A stretch of DNA of 46,635 nt, from assembly GCA_016124575.1 (NCBI GenBank), contig WGNM01000048.1, positions 1-46,635 on the forward strand, in the 5' to 3' direction. Position 1 is the first letter of the stretch. Each line of letters opens with the position of its first letter. The notes beneath the pieces were generated by a model that saw only the letters and a list, made by a program, of their open reading frames with translations, did no database searches and was not told the origin of the DNA. The DNA is from Cryomorphaceae bacterium. Lineage in GTDB: Bacteria > Bacteroidota > Bacteroidia > Flavobacteriales_D > Sanyastnellaceae. Position numbers and translations under genes: made by a program. Below are positions 6,201-15,088 of this stretch, piece after piece.

Positions 6201-9200
6201 TTAATTCCCCTGATTTCTTGCCAATTTGAACGGATTCAGCGCGGCGATGTTGAATTGGAAATTGAGTACATCTTCAATTTCATTGTTCGAAGCACCCATA
6301 TAATTTCTTGAAAGAAGAGGAATATGCAAAGCAATAACGTCTTCTATCAATTTAATCGATATCCCCATGCTAAAAGCAAAGTAATCGTTACTTTGAACAT
6401 TGTCAATACTTGCATCGTAAACACCACAGCCGACAAAAACTGAAATGATCTTTACTTTTGGTATATCGGCATCAACCCTCAATGTTGACATGAGACTCTG
6501 TGCTAAAATTGGAATATGAATATCACCTTGCCCACCTGCAACTTGTCTATACAAATTATCATTATTTCCACCTCTTTGTAAAAACAGATAGTCATATCCC
6601 GGATCATTTCCATATAACCAGCCTACTCCACTAAGACGATAAACCGAATTTCTACTTACTATTCCGGAATAAAAACGCCATGAGAGATTATTTTCTCTTA
6701 AATACTTGGATCTGCCCTTGTACTCAAAATGAAGGTAATGAGCTCTTGGATGATAGTAACCTTTGTATTCTACTCCGATAAAATGGTTCACCAAACCCGA
6801 ATGCTTCGCATTGTATCGCAACCTTAATTGTCCTTCTTCACTCTTTTGATCTAAATATCGCACATCAAAAAACTGAACGAGAGGATAAGAAAACACAAAC
6901 CCTGTCGTGGCTTTGGTAGAAATTACGGCCAATTCTGCCGCAATAGAAGACTTCCATGCAGAATTAGGAGTTTTCGTGAATTCACGCACATACTCAAGAG
7001 AATTACGCAGGTACCTTTGACTAAATGAAAAGAACTGATAATATGTAGATTGCGGAAAAGGCATACTATCAAATGGTTTGTAATAGTCATTGAAACTGCT
7101 CGAGCGAAGGTGAAATGAACTTTTACCATTATAAAATGACATCCTTCCAAACCCATTCAAATTTTTCGTCGCAAAACTATAAAGCGGAGTAAATGAATAC
7201 TCAAAGTTTTTCCACGGCAGCGTCGCATTGTGAATATTCAGTCCGACCATGCCTTTGTTTTGCTCGTTCCATGCTACAACAGGTGTTACAAACACTTGGG
7301 TATAGTTCGGATTTTCGATACCTGTCAACATCCGAATCTTTAACGGCTCAACCTTTTTGAACATCCCCGTGGTGCGGGCCATGTTGTTCTCGCGCCTGTA
7401 ATCCATCATTTGATCACCACCATCAATCTTCACTTTGTCGGATTCAGATTTCAAAACGATCTTCTGCGTTTGTCTAGGCGACAGTCCTTTGAACCATTGT
7501 TGCTCCAGGGGTTTTCCATCGGCGTAGGTGGTGATTTCAAACGGACCATTGATCTGTCCTCGGTTTTTAACCTTCAGCACCGTTTCTCCATTTTTCACTT
7601 TGGCACTGCGAATGGCATAATCTACTTTCTTGGTGGTCTTGATCAAATCGTCAAAAAACCACGAAAGGTCTTCACCTGTTGATGTCTCAAGCGTGGTGCG
7701 CAAGTCATTGGGATTTGGATGCTTGAATTTCCACTGGTCGAAATACGTCTGCATGGCCTTATCAAATCGCTCTTCACCCAAATAGCCTTTCAGATAATCG
7801 AAGGCGACCGCCGTCTTTTTGTAGACGATGGTTCCGTAGTTCATATCTGTATACGCATCTGAATGGCATTGGATGGGCTGATCGACCTTACCCCGACCTG
7901 TAATCAAATATGCATATTCATCGGTGGTGCGGTATGATAGCTCTTTCGCGCCAGCAAGTTCCACTATGTTCTCCGACAGCATACCGCCCATAAAACCGAG
8001 AGAATCGCCGTACTTGGTTTGCATATACCGCGTTTCGTTAAACGAGTTGATTCCCTCATCCATCCACGCATTGTCGCGCTCGTTCGACCCCAGAATTCCG
8101 TAAAACCAATTGTGTCCAACTTCATGAACAATCACCGTTTCTAGTCCCAGCGCATTGCCCGACTCACCAATAACCGTAACATTTGGGTACTCCATGCCAC
8201 CACCTGCTGATATGGTGCCATCTATGGCCGTTACCTGATTGTATGGGTAGTCGCCATTCCACAGCGAATAATAATACGTCCCATCGTTTATGTATTCAAT
8301 AGCCCGTTGCCATAAGTCGGCACTTTCAGGCGTGTACATGGCCCATGAGGCAACAGTCTTTCCGCTGTGAGGAAGTTTTACCTCGCCTTTCATCACATGC
8401 CAGCGTTTATCGGCAAACCAGGCGAAATCATGGACATCCTTTTGGGTATATCGAATGGTTTTCATCGTTGTTGATGATGGTGGAAAAGCATTTGTTTTCG
8501 CAAGTAATCCCTGAGTTGTTTGCTCCACACGCTCATTCAAAAAAGCAATTTCGGCGGCTGATTGTAGATCACCAGTAGCTCCCACCACGTAGTTTTCAGG
8601 CAGCGTGATAGAAACATCATACGAACCGAATTCAGAATAAAACTCACCTTGATCTAAGTAGGGCATTTGGTGCCAGCCATCTCGGTCGTACACCGCTGGT
8701 TTTGGATACCATTGGGTTATCTGATATGATTCGCCAACATGTCCCAAACGTGAAATCTCACCGCTCGGAAGCTTCACTCGAAACGGCGTAGTAAGGCGAA
8801 ACGACTCGCCCGGTTGCAACACTTGAGGCAAATAGATTTTAGCGATATCAATATTCACTGCATCGTACTCCCACGCTGCTTTTTGTCCGTTCACCGTAAA
8901 ATCCAATCCATCAATAAACCCCAGCTCCTTCTCCAAAGCGTAAAACATAAAACGATCGCCATTGCGTAACTTCTGCTTCGCTAGTGCTGTTTTCGCATTT
9001 TTATAGGCATTTGGCCACAGGTGGACGTAGATAAACGGCAATGCATCGTTTGAGTTATTTTTGTATTCAAACTCCAAATTCCCATTCAACATGTGGTTCA
9101 CGTCGTCGAGTTCGACATCAATTTTATAATTGACTTCTTGCTGAAAGTACGCCTGTACATCCTGCGATTTAGCAGATAAAAAGATGAAAATAGCAGCGAG

Positions 9201-9221
9201 AGTGAACAACAAATTTTTCAT
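6201..9221 (-). CDS. M1-family zinc metallopeptidase with large C-terminal extension
   Basis: About 1006 residues from the ATG at 9219-9221, which opens a clean signal peptide (MKNLLFTLAAIFIFLSAKSQ); an ATG 5 codons earlier is possible. The N-terminal half is a gluzincin of family M1: an N-terminal beta domain, the exopeptidase-like motif GGGMEYP, HEVGH at about 366-370 and the third zinc ligand Glu389 in WMDEG, with the expected 18-residue spacing. The last 380 residues, after about 620, are rich in alternating aromatic strands (for example YYQFFSFSQRYLRNSLEYV and HFIGVEYKGYYHPRAHYL), unlike soluble aminopeptidases. They look like an outer-membrane beta-barrel. It probably trims peptides in the periplasm or at the surface. 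It is monocistronic, with a hairpin terminator; a TACCTTTC near-match to the -7 element lies upstream. Confidence 0.88.
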   Translation of the reverse strand: MKNLLFTLAAIFIFLSAKSQDVQAYFQQEVNYKIDVELDDVNHMLNGNLEFEYKNNSNDALPFIYVHLWPNAYKNAKTALAKQKLRNGDRFMFYALEKELGFIDGLDFTVNGQKAAWEYDAVNIDIAKIYLPQVLQPGESFRLTTPFRVKLPSGEISRLGHVGESYQITQWYPKPAVYDRDGWHQMPYLDQGEFYSEFGSYDVSITLPENYVVGATGDLQSAAEIAFLNERVEQTTQGLLAKTNAFPPSSTTMKTIRYTQKDVHDFAWFADKRWHVMKGEVKLPHSGKTVASWAMYTPESADLWQRAIEYINDGTYYYSLWNGDYPYNQVTAIDGTISAGGGMEYPNVTVIGESGNALGLETVIVHEVGHNWFYGILGSNERDNAWMDEGINSFNETRYMQTKYGDSLGFMGGMLSENIVELAGAKELSYRTTDEYAYLITGRGKVDQPIQCHSDAYTDMNYGTIVYKKTAVAFDYLKGYLGEERFDKAMQTYFDQWKFKHPNPNDLRTTLETSTGEDLSWFFDDLIKTTKKVDYAIRSAKVKNGETVLKVKNRGQINGPFEITTYADGKPLEQQWFKGLSPRQTQKIVLKSESDKVKIDGGDQMMDYRRENNMARTTGMFKKVEPLKIRMLTGIENPNYTQVFVTPVVAWNEQNKGMVGLNIHNATLPWKNFEYSFTPLYSFATKNLNGFGRMSFYNGKSSFHLRSSSFNDYYKPFDSMPFPQSTYYQFFSFSQRYLRNSLEYVREFTKTPNSAWKSSIAAELAVISTKATTGFVFSYPLVQFFDVRYLDQKSEEGQLRLRYNAKHSGLVNHFIGVEYKGYYHPRAHYLHFEYKGRSKYLRENNLSWRFYSGIVSRNSVYRLSGVGWLYGNDPGYDYLFLQRGGNNDNLYRQVAGGQGDIHIPILAQSLMSTLRVDADIPKVKIISVFVGCGVYDASIDNVQSNDYFAFSMGISIKLIEDVIALHIPLLSRNYMGASNNEIEDVLNFQFNIAALNPFKLARNQGN

Positions 9222-9326
9222 GATAGTATAGTTCAAGGTGTTACCGAAAGGTATTGATTTTCGAAAGAATGGATTAACTAATTTAATATTTTCTTCAATT
9301 CTAAAATAAGATTTTGTCTATGGTGC

Positions 9327-9344
9327 GCGCCAGCGGCGCGGATG
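9327..9344. repeat. 18-base GC-rich palindromic repeat, copy 1
   Basis: GCGCCAGCGGCGCGGATG, containing the inverted repeat GCGCC-AGC-GGCGC. An identical 18-base copy occurs at 15027-15044 in the same orientation. This copy is intergenic. Base composition is far more GC-rich than its surroundings. Confidence 0.85.
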
Positions 9345-9413
9345 CTGCAAAAAGCAATCGCCAGTTACTTTTTACACAGCCACTTGGTTGAAAGCCAATC
9401 TGCCAGAAAGCTT

Positions 9414-9421
9414 TAAATTTG
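9414..9421 (+). promoter_or_regulatory. Promoter of the FMN reductase gene
   Basis: TAAATTTG is an exact TAnnTTTG -7 element, with TTG at 9388-9390 as a possible -33 element 23 bases before. It overlaps an in-frame TTG at 9419 and thereby rules that codon out as the start. Confidence 0.6.
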
Positions 9422-9445
9422 GCGTTCTTGAAAAAAAAATATTCC

Positions 9446-9976
9446 ATGCACATCCTAGCCATCGGCGGAAGCAACAGCGCCAACTCTATCAACCGCCAAC
9501 TAGCGCAATTTGCCGCCTCGTTATTCGACAACAGCACAGTTACCATTTATAATTTGAGTAAAATAGATATTCCGCTGTTTAGTGTGCAATTGGAAAGCGA
9601 AATCAACATCCACCCTGCTGCTATTGACTTCGCAAATGAAATAGATCAAGCAGACCTCATTGTTATATCACTTGCAGAGAATAACGGTTCGTACAACGCT
9701 GGCTTTAAAAATTTGATAGACTGGACCTCACGCATTTCAGACAGAAAGGTTTGGAACAACAAGTCTATGCTCTTGATGGCAACATCACCCGGGGCCAGAG
9801 GAGGTGCGACGGTGCTGGAAACAGCAGCATCTTATTTTCCACGCATGGGGGCTGATCTCAAAGGCATCTTTTCCCTACCAAAATTCCATGAGACTTTCGA
9901 CCCCATTGAAGGCATTGTTGATCAAGAATTGCTTCAGACATTGAGCGTAATTGTCGAAAAAATCAATGTAAACTAG
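9446..9976 (+). CDS. NAD(P)H-dependent FMN reductase family protein
   Basis: A 176-residue flavodoxin-fold protein. The N-terminal phosphate-binding loop is ILAIGGSNSANSINRQLAQF (residues 3-22). LIVISLAENNGSYNAGFKN carries the N-G-S-Y-x-A/P-G-x-K-N segment that binds the flavin ring, and LLMATSPGARGGATVLE is the second loop. Members of this family reduce free FMN, quinones, chromate or azo dyes with NAD(P)H in the cytoplasm; the natural substrate cannot be told from sequence. I use the ATG at 9446 because the longer frame begins at a TTG that lies in the promoter. Single gene, preceded by its own promoter and followed by the two-component pair after 140 bases. Confidence 0.87.
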   Translation: MHILAIGGSNSANSINRQLAQFAASLFDNSTVTIYNLSKIDIPLFSVQLESEINIHPAAIDFANEIDQADLIVISLAENNGSYNAGFKNLIDWTSRISDRKVWNNKSMLLMATSPGARGGATVLETAASYFPRMGADLKGIFSLPKFHETFDPIEGIVDQELLQTLSVIVEKINVN

Positions 9977-10117
9977 GCGCAAAATCAAATATTTCTGGGG
10001 ATCAAATCCCATTCATCGACCAGAACGTACCATTCATCTAATTTCGACAAAACGAAATCACATCATCGATAAAAAACAACACTTCAAATCACTAATTTGG
10101 TATTAACCTTTAGTAGA

Positions 10118-12400
10118 ATGAAGCGAACACTGTTGATGGTTGCCATGCTTTTGAGCATACATTTGGCGGCTCAAAATGTGCGGGGTAGAATAGTTGATGG
10201 AGTTATCGGTAACGCATTCATTGGTGATATTGTCGTTACTGAATCATCGAGAGGATTCACAACCTTTTTAACCATATCTGCGAGCTTAGTGGGTGTTTTA
10301 ATTTCATTTCTTGCAGGGTATTACCTCTCAAAGAAAAGACATATTTCATCTTATAAAAACGACAAAAAGGCAGCAAAAACAAGTGAGTTAGAGTTAGCTC
10401 TAGATTACGAGACTGAAAAAAGAAAAGAATTAGAAAGTCTGTTGATCAGTCATGAATCTGCGCAAAAGCAAACCATCGATAAAATTGTCAAAGACCTTGC
10501 GTACTCCCAAATAATACTTGAAAACGTAATCAATACCGCGCTTGATGCCGTTGTAACAGCGAATGGTCAATCAATTGTTATTGAATGGAATAGACAAGCT
10601 GAAATAATATTTGGATACAGCAAAGATGAAGCAATCGGGAAAACACTTTCGGAATTGATAATACCGCAGCGGCATTCGTCGGCTCATCATGAAGGAGTTA
10701 AACACTACCATGCCACCCGGAAAGGTCCTGCCTTGAACCAACAAATTGAAATACAGGCAGTAAGAAAAGACGGTGTTGAAATTGATATTTCACTCTACAT
10801 CACCCCAATTCACGTAGGTGAAGAAGTCTTCTTCTCATCTTTCATACGCGATATTACTGAGAGCAAAGCACTCGCCAAGCGACTTGACCAAGAGCGCCTG
10901 TTGAACGAATCAATTCTGAATGCGTTGCCTATTAACATCACCTTGAAAAACAGAGATTTAACTTACGTTTTTGCCAATAAATTTCTGTGTGAAAGTCTGA
11001 AAATCGAAGAAGTAGATATAATCGGAAAAACCGACTTCCACATCCACCCGGAAGGGTTGGCAAAAAAATTAGAAGCAGAAGATTTACGGATTTGGGAAAC
11101 CGAACAAGTTACATTGGAAGAAGAAAAATACCTTCTCGATGGAAAAGATGTATATCTGCTAAGCGGGAAATACTTGGTGCATACAAATGTCCAAGACAAT
11201 GCCGACCGCTATTTGCTGTCATTCTCTTTCGACATCACAAAACAAAAGCGGAGTGAAGAAAAGCTGATTGAAGCACTTGCTGCGAAAGATTCTTTTCTAT
11301 CGACCATGAGTCATGAAATAAGGACACCACTTCATAGCATCATTGCGATTAGTGAAATACTGCAAAACGACAACACCCTTCAACACGATGAGAAAAGTGA
11401 ATTGGTCGGCACATTGAATGTGTCGTCAAGGCATCTTTTAGCGTTGATAAACGAGATACTTGATTTCTCGAAAATCAACTCAGGTAAATTTGAATTGGAG
11501 AAAGAAGCATTTGATTTGAACCTCTTGTTAACAGACATCAGAAAAAAATGTCAGACTCAGAAAACAGACAAAATTGAATTCCATTTTATTCAAACCCATT
11601 CGATTACCCATAAAGTTCTTGGCGACTCGCTGCGATTAACACAAGTGTTGTATAATTTGATTTCAAACGCATTCAAATTCACCACTCAGGGTAGTGTTAC
11701 ACTTCAAGTTGAGTGCGAAAAAGAAAGCGAAGAACGTATGCATTTCACTTTTTCTGTTGCCGATACAGGAATAGGGATAAAACCAGAGAACATCGCACTT
11801 ATCAATGAGGCATTTACTCAAGAAAACAGTTCTATATCGAGGAAATTTGGCGGTACCGGGCTGGGGCTGAGCATTGTGAGTAGTCTGCTCGGTTTGTGCG
11901 GCAGCAAGCTCATTATTGAAAGCAAAGAAAATGAAGGGTCAACTTTTTCGTTCAAAATGCCTTTCGATTTAGGAGAAGCCATTAATTCAGATGTTGAAAA
12001 TAGGAATCTGGATGAAAACCTGAATTTTACTGGCTTTTCGATGTTGTATGTTGAAGATATGTTACCAAATCAACTGGTAATGCAAGGGATGATAAAAAAC
12101 TGGGGAATAGACCTCACCATTGCTGATTCGGCTAAAATGGCATTTGAACTGCTTGAGCAGAAGCAATTTCATATTATACTTATGGACATTCAGATGCCGG
12201 AAATTGATGGCGTGGAGGCACTCAAAATCATTCGGAAAACCGAAAGCATCAATCAGTTCGTTCCGATAATAGCTTTTACTGCCAATGCAGAGAAAAATGA
12301 AGTAGACACCTTCCGAAAAATGGGGTTTGCGGAGGTACTTACCAAACCAATATCACCTCAAAAGTTTAAGATGTTTCTCAAAGATTTTTTTGAATTATGA
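10118..12400 (+). CDS. Hybrid sensor histidine kinase (2 PAS, HisKA, HATPase, receiver)
   Basis: A 760-residue membrane sensor from the ATG at 10118. Order: signal peptide (1-19), a 28-residue external segment, one membrane helix (about 49-71), a coiled coil (80-130), PAS1 (about 132-250, with NTALDAVVTANG and IIFGYSKDEAIGK), PAS2 (about 265-385), HisKA with His399 in STMSHEIRTPLH, HATPase with N-box NLISNAFKFT, G1 DTGIGI and G2 GGTGLGLS, and a C-terminal receiver with Asp690 in LMDIQMPEIDG and the Lys of TKPIS. It autophosphorylates His399 and passes phosphate to Asp690. The next gene encodes an Hpt protein overlapping by 4 bases, so the relay continues in trans. No response regulator with an output domain is nearby. 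The external segment RGRIVDGVIGNAFIGDIVV looks like the start of a carboxypeptidase-regulatory-like domain cut short. Confidence 0.92.
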   Translation: MKRTLLMVAMLLSIHLAAQNVRGRIVDGVIGNAFIGDIVVTESSRGFTTFLTISASLVGVLISFLAGYYLSKKRHISSYKNDKKAAKTSELELALDYETEKRKELESLLISHESAQKQTIDKIVKDLAYSQIILENVINTALDAVVTANGQSIVIEWNRQAEIIFGYSKDEAIGKTLSELIIPQRHSSAHHEGVKHYHATRKGPALNQQIEIQAVRKDGVEIDISLYITPIHVGEEVFFSSFIRDITESKALAKRLDQERLLNESILNALPINITLKNRDLTYVFANKFLCESLKIEEVDIIGKTDFHIHPEGLAKKLEAEDLRIWETEQVTLEEEKYLLDGKDVYLLSGKYLVHTNVQDNADRYLLSFSFDITKQKRSEEKLIEALAAKDSFLSTMSHEIRTPLHSIIAISEILQNDNTLQHDEKSELVGTLNVSSRHLLALINEILDFSKINSGKFELEKEAFDLNLLLTDIRKKCQTQKTDKIEFHFIQTHSITHKVLGDSLRLTQVLYNLISNAFKFTTQGSVTLQVECEKESEERMHFTFSVADTGIGIKPENIALINEAFTQENSSISRKFGGTGLGLSIVSSLLGLCGSKLIIESKENEGSTFSFKMPFDLGEAINSDVENRNLDENLNFTGFSMLYVEDMLPNQLVMQGMIKNWGIDLTIADSAKMAFELLEQKQFHIILMDIQMPEIDGVEALKIIRKTESINQFVPIIAFTANAEKNEVDTFRKMGFAEVLTKPISPQKFKMFLKDFFEL

Positions 12401-12750
12401 AGACATTCAGTATTGAAGTCGAAATGGAGTTTGAATCGACGCGGAAGATAATCGAAGAGAATGTTGCATACCTGCAATACCTAAATACATGTGTGGTAGA
12501 ATTTGAAAAAGGTTTCAACGAGTTGCTTTCAGCCATTGAAGTCAATGATTTTGAAACCGTTGCAGAAACTCGCCACAAACTATACCCCATTTTCAAGCTT
12601 TTTAGTTTGGATAGCCTCTGTGTGGAATTGAAGAATATAGACAACTACATAAATGCTTATGACAGCCAGCATCACCAAATAATAAAGAATTCTTTTGCAA
12701 TGATTTTGCGTCTAATCAACGATGAAATCGTCCGCATTTCAAACCAATAA
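12397..12750 (+). CDS. Histidine phosphotransfer (Hpt) protein
   Basis: A 117-residue all-helical protein of Hpt length. His60 in AETRHKLYPIFKLF matches the phospho-accepting H-x-L-K/Y segment of Hpt domains, although the usual glycine after it is replaced, so the match is imperfect. Its ATG overlaps the stop of the hybrid kinase gene (ATGA), indicating translational coupling and a shared phosphorelay. It should take phosphate from the receiver domain of that kinase (Asp690) and give it to a response regulator encoded elsewhere. No signal peptide. Confidence 0.78.
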   Translation: MKTFSIEVEMEFESTRKIIEENVAYLQYLNTCVVEFEKGFNELLSAIEVNDFETVAETRHKLYPIFKLFSLDSLCVELKNIDNYINAYDSQHHQIIKNSFAMILRLINDEIVRISNQ

Positions 12751-12837
12751 AAAATCCAATTCCAGCTGCAACTTGTGTATTTTCAATTATCTTCGCTGCC
12801 GCAAAAGTTTTCAGCATTGTTTGATTTTTGCAACTTT

Positions 12838-12911
12838 GGGGGTATAGCTCAGTTGGCTAGAGTACTTGCATGGCATGCAAGGGGTCCGGGGTTCGAATCC
12901 CCGTACCTCCA
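12838..12911 (+). tRNA. tRNA-Ala (anticodon GGC)
   Basis: A 74-base cloverleaf: acceptor GGGGGTA/TACCTCC, D arm GCTC...GAGT, anticodon stem CTTGC/GCAAG with loop ATGGCAT and anticodon GGC, T arm CGGGG-TTCGAAT-CCCCG, discriminator A. CCA is not encoded. A strong hairpin terminator follows within 10 bases. Upstream, TTGATTTTTG (12821-12830) is the nearest -7-like sequence and would leave only a few leader bases. Confidence 0.95.
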
Positions 12912-12918
12912 CTACCTT

Positions 12919-12957
12919 TAAAAATGCGAGTCTGTGAATGAGACTCGCATTTTTTTT
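12919..12957 (+). terminator. Intrinsic terminator of tRNA-Ala
   Basis: A perfect 13-base stem (12921-12933 with 12941-12953), loop GTGAATG, ending in a run of eight T. Confidence 0.92.
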
Positions 12958-13049
12958 AGCTCCTACACCTATTTTAAAAACACCACACAGACTAGCACGC
13001 TATTAAACGATTTCGAAATATTTGAGTAACTCTTTGCTTAAGAAATATA

Positions 13050-13991
13050 ATGGACATAACACTACTTTCATCGCCATTGCAAGGGTTTACAGATTTCAGG
13101 TTTCGAAATGCTTTTCAAAACTATTTCGGTGGTATTGACACTTTCTATTCTCCCTACATACGCCTCAATGGCAAATTGGATATAAAGCCAGCTTATGAGC
13201 GCGATATACTGCCCAAAAACAATACAACCCTTGAAGTCATTCCGCAAATCATGACCAACGATGCCGATGAATTTCTATTCGTCGTGAAATTCATACAAAG
13301 CTTAGGCTACAAGGAGCTGAACTGGAATTTGGGTTGTCCGTACCCCATGGTTGTAAACCGCTGCATGGGCTCGGGACTTATCAATGATCCACAAAGAATT
13401 GACCACATTCTCAACCGGGTGCATAGCGAAAGTGATGTGGTGGTATCCATGAAAATGCGCATGGGATATGAACACAGCGGTGAAATTTTAGATGTGTTTC
13501 CCATCCTCGACAAGTACCCGCTAAAAAACATCGCCATTCATGCGCGCATCGGAAAGCAGTTGTACAAAGGCGGTGTCGATTTGAAATCGTTCGAACGCTG
13601 CCTCGAAAGCACACGACACAAGATTTACTACAACGGCGATATCACCACGGTACAAGGTTTTTGGGAGATGCAAGACCGCTTCCCTTCTATTGACCACTGG
13701 ATGATCGGACGAGGATTGATTGCTGATCCGTTTTTGCCGATGATGATCAAAAACAATAGCGCCGAATACCCAGAAAACAGGATGATCATTTTCGGTAAAT
13801 TCATCGATACGCTGTACCATGAATACTCAGAAGCACTATCTGGCGAAAGTCATGTACTGATGAAAATGACGAGCTATTGGGAGTATTTCAGCAACGCCTT
13901 CGACAACCCGCACAAGACGTTGAAGAAAATCAAAAAAGCAAAACGCATTGAGGCTTATGAGCGCGCTGTAAGTGAAATATTGTCTGAGTAA
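13050..13991 (+). CDS. dus: tRNA-dihydrouridine synthase family protein
   Basis: A 313-residue TIM-barrel flavoenzyme that reduces uridine in tRNA D-loops with FMN and NADPH. Seen motifs: SPLQGFTDFRFR at the N-terminus (FMN contact), ELNWNLGCPYPMV (the N-x-G-C-P signature), VSMKMRMGY with the conserved Lys and Arg, AIHARIG, YYNGDI and WMIGRGLIADPFL for phosphate binding. Length is normal for a Dus of the compact type. Which uridine is modified (DusA, B or C type) cannot be decided here. It stands alone between tRNA-Ala and the convergent DUF4097-like gene, which ends 8 bases away. Confidence 0.9.
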   Translation: MDITLLSSPLQGFTDFRFRNAFQNYFGGIDTFYSPYIRLNGKLDIKPAYERDILPKNNTTLEVIPQIMTNDADEFLFVVKFIQSLGYKELNWNLGCPYPMVVNRCMGSGLINDPQRIDHILNRVHSESDVVVSMKMRMGYEHSGEILDVFPILDKYPLKNIAIHARIGKQLYKGGVDLKSFERCLESTRHKIYYNGDITTVQGFWEMQDRFPSIDHWMIGRGLIADPFLPMMIKNNSAEYPENRMIIFGKFIDTLYHEYSEALSGESHVLMKMTSYWEYFSNAFDNPHKTLKKIKKAKRIEAYERAVSEILSE

Positions 13992-13999
13992 GTTTGGGT

Positions 14000-15088
14000 T
14001 TAAGCGCCTCCAAGTCTGACATAACACACTTTCAACATGAGCGATATAGTTGCTCCTGACTCCTTGCCTATCACGCCTGAATACCCTCTTGTTCTATCTA
14101 CACCACGTTCACTGATAACTTTATACCCTGGCACGTCTGCATGATAGTTTTTCACCATTTCAAAATCGAAGTCGAATGCGCCGTTGTAGTTAGGTGAAAA
14201 ATCTAAAACCACATCTGTTCCTGAGGCAATGACGTTGATTTTCTTGCATGTTGCTTCTACCCTATTCACTCGTATCTCTCCCAATTTACCATTCAAATCA
14301 AGGTATCCAGTCAAGCGATTTATGGCCATATCGGTCAGAAAAACTGCCCCATTCAATTTTCCGAGATTCTCAATATGATAGTCGTCGTGTTTCGAATCCA
14401 CACGTAAGACATCTACTATGTCGATTTCAATTTCCGAGTTGCTCGAAGAAATAAATACTTCTCCACAACGTCGAATCTCTACCAGTTCCATAAAATCGAA
14501 ATCTAGCAATCGCCCATATCCTATCTCGTTCACCTTCACACGTCCGTAAGAAGCTACCAACCTCCGCACCTGCTGCAAATTATGAGCGCGCAGATTTCCG
14601 TGTGCCAGATCTAGCTCAAACTCGCCTTTGAAGTCGTCTAACAGCACATCGCCAAACTTATTTTTGATCGACACCGCCCTGTTTGATGGCATATACACGA
14701 CCATATTGATGTTGATATGCTGGTTGCTCCCCATCGATTTCTTCAGGTCGTACATCCCTTTTCGAATAAAGTTCACCCCTTCGTTCCAAAAGGTTTCTAC
14801 CACTACATCGCCGCCCACACGTTGCATTCTCACGCTAATATCGCTCAGCATCTGCGTAATGGTTGAATTATCAGCAGCTACGGCGCGAATTGTAGCTTGC
14901 ACACTTACCGAATCTTTATCCCACGTGAAAATCTCGACATCTCCATACATGTTTGTCAGGTCTACCCTGGCGTCTTTGCTCAAGGCGAAGGTCTTCGAAA
15001 TCACGCGCTGATCTTCCCCCATTTCAGCGCCAGCGGCGCGGATGATGGAAGTAAGTGCCAGCAATAAAAGTAAGTACTTATACTTCAT
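14000..15088 (-). CDS. DUF4097-like secreted beta-solenoid protein, last gene of the ECF operon
   Basis: About 362 residues. The signal peptide MKYKYLLLLLALTSIIRAAGA is followed by a beta-rich body with repeated strand-turn units such as VDLTNMYGDVEIFTWD, VSIKNKFGDVLLDDFKG and LDLNGKLGEIRVNRV, the G-[DE]-[VI] ladder pattern of DUF4097 or putative adhesin solenoids. It should sit in the periplasm or be surface-linked. The ATG at 15086-15088 (or one 3 codons upstream) overlaps the anti-sigma gene, so it is translationally coupled to it and probably part of the same regulon. The end of the signal peptide (IRAAGA) is encoded by a GC-rich 18-base repeat that also occurs in intergenic DNA at 9327. 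Molecular function unknown. Confidence 0.72.
   Translation of the reverse strand: MKYKYLLLLLALTSIIRAAGAEMGEDQRVISKTFALSKDARVDLTNMYGDVEIFTWDKDSVSVQATIRAVAADNSTITQMLSDISVRMQRVGGDVVVETFWNEGVNFIRKGMYDLKKSMGSNQHININMVVYMPSNRAVSIKNKFGDVLLDDFKGEFELDLAHGNLRAHNLQQVRRLVASYGRVKVNEIGYGRLLDFDFMELVEIRRCGEVFISSSNSEIEIDIVDVLRVDSKHDDYHIENLGKLNGAVFLTDMAINRLTGYLDLNGKLGEIRVNRVEATCKKINVIASGTDVVLDFSPNYNGAFDFDFEMVKNYHADVPGYKVISERGVDRTRGYSGVIGKESGATISLMLKVCYVRLGGA
15027..15044. repeat. 18-base GC-rich palindromic repeat, copy 2 (inside a gene)
   Basis: Identical to 9327-9344. On the coding (reverse) strand it supplies codons for the signal-peptide end of the DUF4097-like protein, in frame, so the insertion did not break the gene. 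Confidence 0.85.

Noticed and set aside
5806-6204. Forward frame of 132 codons across the tRNA-Arg gene
   Set aside because: It runs through a tRNA, its promoter and a terminator and has no protein-like composition.
12831-12838. CAACTTTG as the promoter of tRNA-Ala
   Set aside because: It overlaps the first base of the tRNA, so transcription would start inside the tRNA.
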